Assembly (NCBI RefSeq): GCF_030412915.1
Contig: NZ_JAUHJR010000002.1
Coordinates: forward strand, 372,001 to 436,000
Reading direction: 5' to 3'
DNA from: Nocardioides abyssi
GTDB lineage: Bacteria; Actinomycetota; Actinomycetes; Propionibacteriales; Nocardioidaceae
DNA length: 64,000 nt
The stretch's first letter is position 1. Each line of letters starts with the position of its first letter. Positions 42,798 to 51,091 of the stretch are shown in pieces. Under the pieces are notes generated by a model. It was not told the DNA's origin, did not search any database, and saw only the letters and a program-made list of their open reading frames with translations. A program made the position numbers and the translations under genes.

Positions 42798-43073
42798 TCA
42801 GCAGGAGTCGTAGTCCTCACACAGGATGCGGTCCAGGTCGTCGCCGACTCGGTCCTGCCGCTGCCCATCCTGATAGATCGTGACACCCGCGAACACGGCA
42901 ATCGCGATCCCGACGATGATCCCGATGAGTTGCTTCGCCGTTAGGGGTTGCTTGCCGGGCGGAGTAGTCGATGGGGTGCTTGGCGGCACGGGGACCCACT
43001 GGCGGCCGTCCCACCACCACCGCCCGTCAGGGCTGTACTGCGGCGCCGGGGCTGGGCGGTGCTGCTCCTCCAT
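42798..43073 (-). CDS. DUF2510-like small membrane protein
   Basis: The product has 91 residues from ATG 43073. Trp-rich N-terminal motif YSPDGRWWWDGRQWVPVPP (DUF2510-like), Pro/Thr linker, one membrane segment (LIGIIVGIAIAVFAGVTIY) and an acidic tail LDRILCEDYDSC. A common actinobacterial architecture; the role is unknown. Confidence 0.65.
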   Translation of the reverse strand: MEEQHRPAPAPQYSPDGRWWWDGRQWVPVPPSTPSTTPPGKQPLTAKQLIGIIVGIAIAVFAGVTIYQDGQRQDRVGDDLDRILCEDYDSC

Positions 43074-43395
43074 ACGTACAACGCTCGCATCCGCGGACCT
43101 CGGCGCGCAGGCGTTTAGGTTGATATCGACCCGCCGACCAACGAGTGCCGTCGACGACGGGACCTGCAAACGGCATTTAGTGAGGCGCCAGCGAACCAGC
43201 AACGCCTGCTGCGCCAAGCCGCGACCAAATCAGGATTGCCCCAATCCCGGGACGAACGCCGATCTGCCGATCAGCGCACGCCCCAGATACGACAGGCAAG
43301 GACGTCGACAGCGTCGGTTGCGCCCGCCTTGAGTGGGATGCGTTCGACCGGCGCGTCGTCGCACCCATGACCTATGCCCGGCGCGGAAACGCCCA
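43074..43395. other. Gene-free stretch with one repeat
   Basis: About 320 bases; only the array repeat at 43258 is recognised. Confidence 0.45.
43258..43284. repeat. Array repeat copy (tail plus partial hairpin)
   Basis: GCCGATCTGCCGATCAGCGC, ACGCCCC. Confidence 0.6.
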
Positions 43396-44031
43396 TCACC
43401 TGTGAGGCCCGAGCGCCGCTTGATCGATGGTCACCTTCAATCCCATCATGTCGCCGGGGAACTCGGCTGCGCACTGGATCAGACGGTCGCCGCCGAAAGT
43501 CCCCATCGAGACGGGAAGGACTTGGTCTCCTCCCTGCTCGACCTGGAGCGCGCCCAACAGGAGGCGATGGGACTCCCGCTTGTTTGTCATCTCGCCTTCG
43601 GCGACCAGTAGAAGGTGAAGAACGGTTCGGCTGGACACATGCCATTCCGGCAACTGCCAGAGGTCGAATGAGGTCTCGCCAAGCGTCACCCGAATAGGGA
43701 CGCGTCCTCGCAGGTCGTTGCCAGGCCCGGCCTGGGGACCGATCGGGTGCACAGCAGCGAGGTCGGCAACTCCAATCAGGCAACGTTTATCGCCGACTCG
43801 GAACTGCGCCATCGCCTTCGCTATGACGCCGCCCAGAAGGAGTTCCGGAGGCCGCTCGTCGTCGAACTGCGCCATGTCGTCGTCATTGCGTACCACGACG
43901 AGGTCTTGCAGCAGGAAGTGCTCCACGTTCAGAACACTAGCCAACCACTCAGGGTTGAAACTGACTCGGCCACCTGAGGCGAGTGGGTCCTGCATCGCAA
44001 ACGTCGCCTTGCGGGCAGCGCAACCGGTCAT
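43396..44031 (-). CDS. Hypothetical protein
   Basis: The 211-residue product starts at ATG 44031 with GAAGG upstream (an inner ATG at 43995 is possible). Features: NVEHFLLQDLVVVRNDDDMA, LLGGVIAKAMAQFRVGDKRC, VPIRVTLGETSFDLWQLPEW, TVLHLLLVAEGEMTNKRESH. A soluble alpha/beta protein, not recognised. Confidence 0.55.
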   Translation of the reverse strand: MTGCAARKATFAMQDPLASGGRVSFNPEWLASVLNVEHFLLQDLVVVRNDDDMAQFDDERPPELLLGGVIAKAMAQFRVGDKRCLIGVADLAAVHPIGPQAGPGNDLRGRVPIRVTLGETSFDLWQLPEWHVSSRTVLHLLLVAEGEMTNKRESHRLLLGALQVEQGGDQVLPVSMGTFGGDRLIQCAAEFPGDMMGLKVTIDQAALGPHR

Positions 44032-44078
44032 GCCGCTGAGCCTTCAGAAGGCTCAATGTGCCGATGCCCTGGTGCCAG

Positions 44079-44576
44079 TTATCGGCGATGCCGAACAGCG
44101 TTGGACGCAACCTGGTTGAGCGCCTTGCCCATCCCTTCTCCAAGCCGAGCGGCGATCGTGTCTACCTGCCTGTCGGGGATCGCTGGACCTATCGGAATAG
44201 GTGTGCGCTCCTGCGATACGAGCACTGCGTCGGTCTGCCGACGCAAGCGGTCGTCCTTCCACGTCAGATCGATCCAGAGTTCGCTGGTCTCGCCCATGAG
44301 GCTGGTGTGCCCAAGTCGATGCGTGTAGCCGTTGCCGAGCGCTGCAATGGTCATCGGCTCCCGCGGACGGGTTAGGCCCTCCGGCCGGAGCGACACCGTC
44401 ACATGGCGGGCACGGGCTGGACCTAGGTTCGACACCTGCAACGTCGAGTCAAGCCACCTGACGACGAGCGCCGCGCGCCGACTCGCCAGGCCAGCGCGTA
44501 CGAGTGCCAGCAGACTGATGATGAGCGCGCTTACTCCCGTGATCGCGCCGATAGTCGCGCTGGTGTCGGAGTCCAC
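44079..44576 (-). CDS. Membrane-anchored hypothetical protein
   Basis: The product has 165 residues from GTG 44576. One N-terminal membrane segment (ATIGAITGVSALIISLLALV), then a domain WLDSTLQVSNLGPARARHVT, VSLRPEGLTRPREPMT, SELWIDLTWKDDRLRRQTDA resembling small beta-sandwich domains with V-x-NLG-x-A-x-A. No family name is assigned. Confidence 0.55.
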   Translation of the reverse strand: MDSDTSATIGAITGVSALIISLLALVRAGLASRRAALVVRWLDSTLQVSNLGPARARHVTVSLRPEGLTRPREPMTIAALGNGYTHRLGHTSLMGETSELWIDLTWKDDRLRRQTDAVLVSQERTPIPIGPAIPDRQVDTIAARLGEGMGKALNQVASNAVRHRR

Positions 44577-44635
44577 GCGTCGTAGTCCACCACGCCTCGA
44601 AGTGCACAGGTCCAGATACGGGCCATCCGCTCACG

Positions 44636-44666
44636 CCGCGATCAGCGCACTCCGGGCCGAAAGCGT
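44636..44666. repeat. Array repeat copy
   Basis: GCCGCGATCAGCGCACTCCG, GGCCGAAAGCG. Left border of the 44736 cassette. Confidence 0.8.
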
Positions 44667-44735
44667 TGGTTGGAACGCACAGCCGCGTCGCCGTGCGAGC
44701 GCGGAGGGTGGCGCCCCGCCGAGGCAGGTGAAACG

Positions 44736-45056
44736 ATGCGCCTCGTGACCGACCTCAACGCGCTGAGTGCGCAGCAAACGAGCGCTGGCCCGTCGGCCCT
44801 GTTCGGCGCAGGGGTGGTCGCCTCGGCTCTGCTCGTCCTCACGGCGTGCGGCGTCCTCGTGCCCCTTTATGCGGAGTTGCAGCCACTAGGCGGGGCCGTG
44901 ATGAAGGTCGGCGCATTGCTGGCGGTGGTTGGGGTCGGTATTTGTCTGTTGAGACGGACTCGGCATGCGGGCCTCGGGGTCGTGGTCGGCGCAGCATCCG
45001 GCCTCGTAGTGGCCTGGTGCGCCCTCGTCGCCTACGTCGCTCTATTCATGCGCTGA
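44736..45056 (+). CDS. Three-helix membrane protein, intact copy
   Basis: The product has 106 residues from ATG 44736. Segments FGAGVVASALLVLTACGVLV, MKVGALLAVVGVGICLL and GLVVAWCALVAYVALFM. The cassette at 24 kb is a duplicate broken by one inserted base. No family is recognised. Confidence 0.65.
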   Translation: MRLVTDLNALSAQQTSAGPSALFGAGVVASALLVLTACGVLVPLYAELQPLGGAVMKVGALLAVVGVGICLLRRTRHAGLGVVVGAASGLVVAWCALVAYVALFMR

Positions 45057-45091
45057 CCTCCTCCAGGGCGTTCGACGGCACTTCCGGCTAT

Positions 45092-45126
45092 GCCGCGTTC
45101 AGCGCCGTTCGGCCAGAGTGCGCGGA
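45092..45126. repeat. Array repeat copy
   Basis: GCCGCGTTCAGCGCCGTTCG, GCCAGAGTGCGCGGA. Confidence 0.75.
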
Positions 45127-45606
45127 CTACGTCCGCCACGGAGCACAGTCCAGCCGGGGGACCCGGTCTTCGTGTCACCAGGTGCCGCCGTCAGAGCCGC
45201 AGAGAGGCCCCAGGGACTGGACTATGTAAACAAACTGTTCGCTGCTCGGACGTGCCCATCAAAACGCTCATGCCGTCGTCCCGAAGGTCCATGCACCGAG
45301 CGCCACGGTCTGAGTCCCGGCTCGTTCGGACCAGCCGACGGTCATAGCGACGGCCGGATGGGGCGTGACAGGGGTCGGTTCCCGCGCTACCGGGCCGGGC
45401 GGACGGCCACGTGCCCCTCTACACACGGGCCGTCCGGTCCGCGTCGGCGGCGCCAGTAGGCCCCTCGCGGAAATTCCATTCCGTAGAGGATTCCGTCGAT
45501 TGAAAGTTAGAACCCCCCGTCAAACATCGAACACGGTCGACAAAATTTCCTGTTTGCGCGGTCGCTGCTGTTGATCTTCGGATTCGCTGTCACCACTGTG
45601 ATGAAA
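45127..45606. other. Gene-free stretch
   Basis: About 480 bases with no supported frame; lower GC near 45480-45560. Nothing recognised. It includes the 3' flank of the thioredoxin-like gene. Confidence 0.45.
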
Positions 45607-46173
45607 CTAGGGTTCGCTTCCTATTTCCTCTACGAGTGCGAGCAAGGTCGCCTCGGACACCTCGCCAAGCACTCGGCCCGCGACTCGACCGTCGGCGTCC
45701 AGAATCAGCGTACTGGGAATCGCATTCGGCGGTAGAGAATCAGTGAACGCGAGAAGTGCCGTCCCGTCTTCATCGACCAGACTCGGGTATGGGATGTCGA
45801 ATTCTCGGACGAATGCGCGTGCGCCCGCGGAGTCGGTCTCGCGAGTGTTGATGCCGATCATGCTGACGTCGTCTTCTGCCAGGACGCGGGCGGCTCCGGC
45901 AAGGTCTGGGGCCTCGCTCCTGCACGGCCCGCACCAGTGCGCCCACACGTTGATGACTAGCGGTTCTCCTCTGTAGTCGTCCAGCGACAGTTGGCCGCCG
46001 TCCAGCGTGTCGCCATCGAGCGGCTGTGGGCGCTGACGCTCGCCGCTTTGCAGAACCTGAACGATGCCGTCCCCGCTGATGAAACCGGCCTGGTTCGTCC
46101 CCTCGGGGGCGGCGCAGGCCGCTACAAGTCCCATGGCGGCTAGACCGAGCGTCATCGAGCGTCGGACCGGCAT
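45607..46173 (-). CDS. TlpA/ResA-like thioredoxin lipoprotein
   Basis: The 188-residue protein has signal and lipobox MTLGLAAMGLVAAC with lipidated Cys20. Its AhpC/TSA-thioredoxin fold carries the active site WAHWCGPC (Cys81 and Cys84) and the cis-Pro loop NAIPST. These proteins reduce disulfides or cytochrome c thiols outside the cytoplasmic membrane. The sequence is complete. Its redox role fits the many Cys-containing exported proteins of the array, but a specific partner is not evident. Confidence 0.88.
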   Translation of the reverse strand: MPVRRSMTLGLAAMGLVAACAAPEGTNQAGFISGDGIVQVLQSGERQRPQPLDGDTLDGGQLSLDDYRGEPLVINVWAHWCGPCRSEAPDLAGAARVLAEDDVSMIGINTRETDSAGARAFVREFDIPYPSLVDEDGTALLAFTDSLPPNAIPSTLILDADGRVAGRVLGEVSEATLLALVEEIGSEP

Positions 46174-46300
46174 GAGTTCAACTTACCTCTTCGAATCCGG
46201 ACTCATTCGCTGCCTCGAACCGACCGCATGGGCTGCCGAATCTATTTCCGCACCCTGAGGTTCGGGACAACACATGGCACCCTTCGCAGCCAGGCGCCTG

Positions 46301-46322
46301 GTCCGATCTGCCGATCATGCGT
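46301..46322. repeat. Array repeat tail
   Basis: GTCCGATCTGCCGATCATGC; tail element only. Confidence 0.5.
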
Positions 46323-46412
46323 AGCAGTTCAATTCGGTGGGAACCGGACAAGTCGTTATGCCGAGGCCGTGAACGGCCTGACGCTGTCCGTACTCTTCGA
46401 CGCGCTCCGGCC

Positions 46413-46850
46413 CTACCAGGCCGGTTGTGCCGCGTTGGTGATGAGCGCGAGGAGGCTGTCGGGGACTCGGGTTCGCCCGGTGGTCTCGGTGCTCCCGACG
46501 AGTAGGGCGGCGGGCGGGGTCTGGCCCTCCGTGTGGGCGTTGGCCGAGATAAGCCGCATGATGATGTCTTCGTCGTTCCACCCGGCGGTGCGGAGGGGTG
46601 CGGTGATCGGCCTCATGTCCACCACCTGGCCCTCCTTGACGTGCCAGGCGGGGTAAAGGCGGCGCCCGTTGCGTTCGTAGGCGAGCAGGCCTCGGCTTTG
46701 GCGGACTCGGTCCGCAGACACGCCGCCGAGCAGCGCCGTCATCTCGTGCTCGTTGTAGACGCCGTAGTCGCGTTCGATGCTGTCCCACTTCGCGTCGAGA
46801 GCGGCCAGCATGGCGGCCGTGGCCTCCCCGTCCTCGGCGCCAGCGGTCAT
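46413..46850 (-). CDS. MbcA/ParS-like (DUF2384-type) antitoxin-like protein
   Basis: The product has 145 residues if ATG 46850 is used; the frame allows 29 more from a TTG. Pattern YNEHEMTALLGGVSADRVRQ, LLAYERNGRRLYPAWHVKEG, QVVDMRPITAPLRTAGWND, RLISANAHTEGQTPPAALLV matches the winged region of Xre/MbcA/ParS toxin-binding proteins: R-L-YP-x-W, then TP-x-x-AL. No RES-domain toxin lies beside it. The gene at 60726 has the same C-terminal plan. Confidence 0.55.
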   Translation of the reverse strand: MTAGAEDGEATAAMLAALDAKWDSIERDYGVYNEHEMTALLGGVSADRVRQSRGLLAYERNGRRLYPAWHVKEGQVVDMRPITAPLRTAGWNDEDIIMRLISANAHTEGQTPPAALLVGSTETTGRTRVPDSLLALITNAAQPAW

Positions 46851-47064
46851 GGTCCCATCGTCGCTCGCGACCACCTCGGAGCGCCACCCCGCGGGGCGGC
46901 CTGCGAGAGCCTTGCGGGTCCGGCGACGTGTTTCCAACCGACACTCACCCGCGCTACGGCGTCCAGCGGCACGTTCAGGGGCACGTCAGTCCGGAGCGAC
47001 GGCCGAGCGGGGACCTCGGCGCTGCGCGGTTCGTGCGGCGTTGCCAACGCTACGGGCGGACGGG

Positions 47065-47295
47065 TCAGTGGGTGACGGTCAAGAGGTCGCCCGGTTGACA
47101 GTCCAGGGCATCGCAGATGGCGGTGAGGGTGCTGAACCGGATGGCGCGGACGTGTCCGTTCTTCAACTTGGAGAGGTTGACGATGGAGACGCCTACCCGG
47201 TCGGCTAGTTCGGTCAGGGTCATGGCACGTTCGGCGAGGAGGGCGTCCAGGTGCACGACGACGCGGTGCGGCTCTGAGCCTGGGGACTCACTCAT
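47065..47295 (-). CDS. Small Cro/C1-type HTH regulator (YozG-like)
   Basis: The product has 76 residues. ATG 47295 overlaps the stop of the upstream membrane gene (ATGA). The HTH is TLTELADRVGVSIVNLSKLK, followed by the HTH_26-type end FSTLTAICDALDCQPGDLL. Such regulators are regularly paired with DUF2975 membrane proteins. It probably binds the inverted repeat at 47978. Confidence 0.85.
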   Translation of the reverse strand: MSESPGSEPHRVVVHLDALLAERAMTLTELADRVGVSIVNLSKLKNGHVRAIRFSTLTAICDALDCQPGDLLTVTH

Positions 47296-47954
47296 ACGGT
47301 GTCGTCGGCTTCCTGCTGTAGCGCGACAGCACGCTGGAGGAGCCGCGCGGTGGTCAGCACACCGAGCGCGACGACGATCAGCGTCACCGAGATCCCCGGC
47401 TCCCAAAGCGCGTAGGTCCAGGTGCGCCGCGGCACCACCGCTTCCAGCACCACCCCGCGCCCGGCGGCGGCGACGAAAGGCCATACCGCGGCCATCACCA
47501 GCAAGAACCACCCCAACTGCCGCACACGTCGCGCGAAGTCCATCGTGAACGGCCCGGAGCGGCGTCCGGTTCTGATCGCGCGGCGCAGCAGGAAGAGCGC
47601 GCCGACCCCGAGGACCATGTCACCGACCGGCGCTAGCGCCGACGCGGCCTTCTGGAACGCCGTTGGCTCCGCGATACAGATTTCGACCCGCTCGGCGATC
47701 ACTGAGCCGACCCCGCGACGGATGCCCCGCTGCGGCACGTCTGTCGCCGACGGGACCGATTCATTACTGACCAGCGCACATGCTTCCGGATCCCCGATGG
47801 TGGCCACCGAGACACCGGTGCTGCCGTCGTGGAGGTATCCGATGACACCAAGGGCACCGAAGGCCACCATTGCGAGCACGAACAGCGAAAGCAGCAGGGA
47901 CACGGCGGTCTCGATCGGACCGAACGGGTCAGATCTGCGCTGGGGCGACGGCAC
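47292..47954 (-). CDS. DUF2975-type membrane protein
   Basis: The product has 220 residues from GTG 47954 with AAGGGAG upstream. Four membrane segments: TAVSLLLSLFVLAMVAFGAL, VGDMVLGVGALFLLRRAI, LGWFLLVMAAVWPFVAAAG and SVTLIVVALGVLTTARLL; a Cys-containing outside loop follows the first. FARRVRQLGW is the conserved cytoplasmic loop. Operon with the HTH gene at 47065. Confidence 0.75.
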   Translation of the reverse strand: MPSPQRRSDPFGPIETAVSLLLSLFVLAMVAFGALGVIGYLHDGSTGVSVATIGDPEACALVSNESVPSATDVPQRGIRRGVGSVIAERVEICIAEPTAFQKAASALAPVGDMVLGVGALFLLRRAIRTGRRSGPFTMDFARRVRQLGWFLLVMAAVWPFVAAAGRGVVLEAVVPRRTWTYALWEPGISVTLIVVALGVLTTARLLQRAVALQQEADDTV

Positions 47955-47977
47955 GAGCGGACTCTCCCTTTAACGAT

Positions 47978-47994
47978 TGTCGTTGTTAACGACA
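47978..47994. promoter_or_regulatory. Inverted repeat, candidate operator
   Basis: TGTCGTT-GTT-AACGACA, perfect 7-bp arms, 24 bases upstream of the DUF2975 start codon. Candidate site for the adjacent HTH protein. Confidence 0.65.
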
Positions 47995-48050
47995 GACATT
48001 AAACCCTCAAAGGAGGAGCGCCAAACTCGGGTCGCAGGGTGGCAGCGCGA

Positions 48051-48075
48051 TGAGCGCAATCGGGCCGTGTGCGGC
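48051..48075. repeat. Array repeat copy
   Basis: TGAGCGCAATCGGGCCGTGT, GCGGC. The 295 bases between this copy and the next hold no supported gene. Confidence 0.6.
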
Positions 48076-48370
48076 GCACGGCTGGGCTCAGCCGGAGTTG
48101 CGCTACCGCCGATGCGTGTCAGCCGTTAGGCGGTCCCATCCAGGGTCGTCCTGCCGCTTCCCGGCGAGCCAGCGCGAACCGATGCGCCAGGCGGTGAGGA
48201 CCGCACCAGCGCCACCGACCCATCGAGGCCGCCAGCCAACCGGGGACGATCGCAAGAGGCCCTCAGCCGGTAGCCCACGCTGCGCGACCCTGTAGCGGCA
48301 AGGAGGTCTCTCACTGCCTCGATCTGAGTCGGGCGCTCGCCGCGCGCTGCACCTCGCGCTCACCTCGCCT

Positions 48371-48402
48371 TCAACGCACATTGGGCCGAGTGTGGATGCT
48401 GC
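48371..48402. repeat. Array repeat copy (last of the array)
   Basis: TCAACGCACATTGGGCCGAG, TGTGGATGCTGC. Confidence 0.65.
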
Positions 48403-48541
48403 GGTGGTGCTCCGTGTCGGGTGCGCCCTCATGCGCTGGCCACCCTCGGTCGGAGCGGTTGCGCATCATTCGGCGCTGGCGACGCGCGGCGCAGCCCGAA
48501 GGCGCCGCACGGTCGCGGGAGCCAGAACGTATCTTGGTGGG

Positions 48542-49567
48542 ATGCTCTGCACGGTCAGCACGGTGAGGGATTCGTTGCCGAACGTGGAGCGGTTCGTGCA
48601 GGGCAATCTCGCTAACGGCGTTGACCACATGTTCATCGTGCTGGACGCGCCGGATGACCAGGTGGAGACGTTCTTGAACGACCACCCGCACGTGACGTGC
48701 CTCCGAGGTGACGAAACCTGGTGGGCGGGCAGGCGCCCCCCGGGGCTCAACGTCCGCCAACGACTCAACGCCAATTTCGTCAAGGCTCTGCTCAGCGCGT
48801 TCTCGTGGGCTGAGTGGATTTTCCACATCGACAGTGACGAGGTCGTCCAGGTGGACCGTTCCGTCTTGGCCACAACACCCGCGGGTGTCCTGTCGGCCCG
48901 CTTGGCGCCGATGGAGGCAGTCAGCCAGAGGCAGTGGCTTGACGACCCGACGTGGTTCAAGCCTCTACTTCCTCGGAATGACCTGGCGTTGCTGACGACG
49001 CTTGGAGTTCTCGAAGAACCGTCCAATATGGCATTCTTCCGTGGACACACGCGAGGCAAGGCAGGCGTGCGTCCACGGCTCGACGTGTGGGTAGGAATTC
49101 ACAGCGGCTTGGATGCGCAGCGACAGCCGTTGCCAGCGTTCACCGACGAAACCCTCAATGTGTTGCACTACGAGTCCTTCTCCGGCGAAGAGTTCGTCCG
49201 GAAATGGAAGGCCTCTGCTTCGGCTCAGTCACCGGTGAAGTTCAGGTCGGCGCGCGCGGGCACAGCACTTGCCGTACAAGCGCTGCTGAGCAAAGGCCTG
49301 TCCGACGAGATGGTCGCCTCGTACCTCATGCGCGTGTATGAACGCACAAGCCTGGACGACTTCGCGACGTTGCGCGGTCTCGGTCTACTGGTGGAGGTCG
49401 ACCCCTCAAACGGGTCGCATCGACCGGTGCCGTTCCCGCCGGGGGCTCACGCCGACATGATGGCCCTACTGGACCGGCTCGCCGTCGAGCCCAAGAACGC
49501 ATTCGGCCCTCGATCACCGGTCGATGCCGCTCAACGCGCGCTAGAGCGCGCGGTCCATTCGGTCTAG
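48542..49567 (+). CDS. Glycosyltransferase-like protein (GT2/DUF23 type)
   Basis: The product has 341 residues from ATG 48542; TATCTT lies six bases upstream (leaderless). N-terminal Rossmann-like start MLCTVSTVRDSLPNVERFVQ, GVDHMFIVLDAPDDQVETFL, nucleotide-sugar D-x-D in WAEWIFHIDSDEVVQVD, and later GIHSGLDAQRQPLPAF, LNVLHYESFSGEEFVRKWK. It resembles the Glyco_tranf_2_4 family. Acceptor and product unknown; possibly cell-surface glycan modification. Confidence 0.75.
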   Translation: MLCTVSTVRDSLPNVERFVQGNLANGVDHMFIVLDAPDDQVETFLNDHPHVTCLRGDETWWAGRRPPGLNVRQRLNANFVKALLSAFSWAEWIFHIDSDEVVQVDRSVLATTPAGVLSARLAPMEAVSQRQWLDDPTWFKPLLPRNDLALLTTLGVLEEPSNMAFFRGHTRGKAGVRPRLDVWVGIHSGLDAQRQPLPAFTDETLNVLHYESFSGEEFVRKWKASASAQSPVKFRSARAGTALAVQALLSKGLSDEMVASYLMRVYERTSLDDFATLRGLGLLVEVDPSNGSHRPVPFPPGAHADMMALLDRLAVEPKNAFGPRSPVDAAQRALERAVHSV

Positions 49568-49804
49568 GGCGGCGGAAGACTGGCAAATCGTGTGCTAGCG
49601 GACCACGCGCCCTTGCACTGAACCGGGACCACCCGCCCGGGGGTCGCGGGACGCGGGACGTGCGTCGTCGACAGGCAGTTCGAGGCTGGCGCCGAGCCCT
49701 TCGACGGGCAGACAAGGCCCGTTGGAAGCGTGCCGCATTCCGGCTCGCCCGGACGGCCACCAGCCACCGGGACGTCTGCGCATACGTCATGTCAACATGG
49801 CGGT

Positions 49805-49945
49805 GTGGCGAAGCCCCCGATGGTGCAAAAGACCTACCGCGTTCCCCAGCCGCTCTACGAGCGTGCGATGGCGAAGGCCGAGGAGCGTCAGGAGAACCTG
49901 TCGGACGTTATTCGCGAGGCGCTGGAACGGTACGCCCGCGACTAA
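49805..49945 (+). CDS. Ribbon-helix-helix DNA-binding protein
   Basis: The product has 46 residues from GTG 49805 (inner ATG 49820 possible). VQKTYRVPQPLYERAMAKAE and ENLSDVIREALERYARD are the strand-helix-helix of CopG/Arc-type repressors. Without a toxin neighbour, it may regulate the transposon core that begins here. Confidence 0.65.
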   Translation: MAKPPMVQKTYRVPQPLYERAMAKAEERQENLSDVIREALERYARD

Positions 49946-50031
49946 CCGCGAGCCGTCACAGGTTGCTCAACCCCGGCGGACCTGCCCTCTGCGGCTGCGG
50001 CCGTGTCGGGCTGCTGAGTGGACGCTCGACG

Positions 50032-50802
50032 TCACGGGAACAGGTCGCCCACTTGGACATCGAGCGCTTGGGCCAGGGCGGGTAGCCGGGACGAGTCCAG
50101 GCCCCCAGTGCCGTTCTCGAAGTGGTAATAGGTGAAACGGTCAACCCCGATGCGCGCGGCCACCTGCTGCTGTGTCAGGTCTCGACGTGCGCGCGCCTTG
50201 CGGACGCGCTTGCCTAGTGCGGTTGCGGCCGCTTCGCGCTCGCGCCTGTCCGATTCGGTCTCACGGGTGTGGTCGAGCGGGAGCGGCGTCGACTGACCTG
50301 CTGGCGACAGCACGTGGTCAAGTGCGATGAACAGAGCGCGGAGCGCCTCTTCATGTTGCCTCGACGCCTCCTTCTTGGCCTCCGCCGCGTTGCGCGTCTT
50401 GGGGCCATTGGAGTCGACGGCCTGACGCTGCGCGCCGTAGGACCGCAAGAGGTCGAAGAAGTGGCGCGTGTGATGGACGAGGTCAGCGATGTGCGCGGCG
50501 TCCGTTCGAGCAATCCTGATAGGTAGGTCGGCCTCGTCACGGATACGCCGACGTTGCTTGTTGTAGTCGTCGCGATGCTCGTCGCAGAACGCACTACGGG
50601 AGTGCTTCAGCCGGATGTCGCAACACCGGCACCACCACACGACGCGGGCAACCGAGGTCGAGTTGCGTCGAGGCCGGTAGCCGTGGTGGGTGCACCAGTC
50701 GAGGCGCCACTTCGGCTCGGTGGGCCGCGCCTGTTCCGGTACCTCGTCGAGGTCCAGCACGAGGCCGTGCGGGATGGCGGCGAAAGCGTCCTGTGACGTC
50801 AT
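50032..50802 (-). CDS. Zinc-ribbon plus Cro/C1 HTH protein
   Basis: The product has 256 residues. The N-terminal part has metal-binding pairs (DWCTHHGY, VWWCRCCDIRL, SAFCDEHRDDYNKQRRR). A helical middle (HHTRHFFDLLRSYGAQ) is followed by a C-terminal HTH (KARARRDLTQQQVAARIGVD, FTYYHFENG, RLPALAQALDVQVGDLF). ATG 50802 has GAGGA upstream. Two DNA-contacting modules make it a candidate regulator or accessory factor of the transposon; the 58975 protein has a similar zinc module. Confidence 0.65.
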   Translation of the reverse strand: MTSQDAFAAIPHGLVLDLDEVPEQARPTEPKWRLDWCTHHGYRPRRNSTSVARVVWWCRCCDIRLKHSRSAFCDEHRDDYNKQRRRIRDEADLPIRIARTDAAHIADLVHHTRHFFDLLRSYGAQRQAVDSNGPKTRNAAEAKKEASRQHEEALRALFIALDHVLSPAGQSTPLPLDHTRETESDRREREAAATALGKRVRKARARRDLTQQQVAARIGVDRFTYYHFENGTGGLDSSRLPALAQALDVQVGDLFP

Positions 50803-51091
50803 CCGGAGGTCCTCTTTCAGGCGAGAGCGGACGGTGCGGGGGGGGCACGGAACCGTCCAGAGTTGGACGGTTTGTCCGTATCGGGGAACAAACTACACCG
50901 CCTTTGTTGTCGTTGTTCGCGCCCGGATTGCGCGATGGTCGGGCTGCTGCGCCGGACGGTCGTGGTGCGCGCCGCGCGCTCCTTGGCGATGTTGTACGAC
51001 GGAAAGGGCGTTGCAGGTGCAGCGACGTGTCAGGGCTGGACGGGAATCTCCTCCTCGTCAGCAACCCGCCGTCCGCTAGGAGCGCACCCCC

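Noticed and set aside
17731-48542. Classical integron
   Set aside because: No tyrosine recombinase of the IntI type in the window, genes lie on both strands, most have their own promoters, and I could not fit the repeats to attC R'/R'' core sites (GTTRRRY/RYYYAAC).
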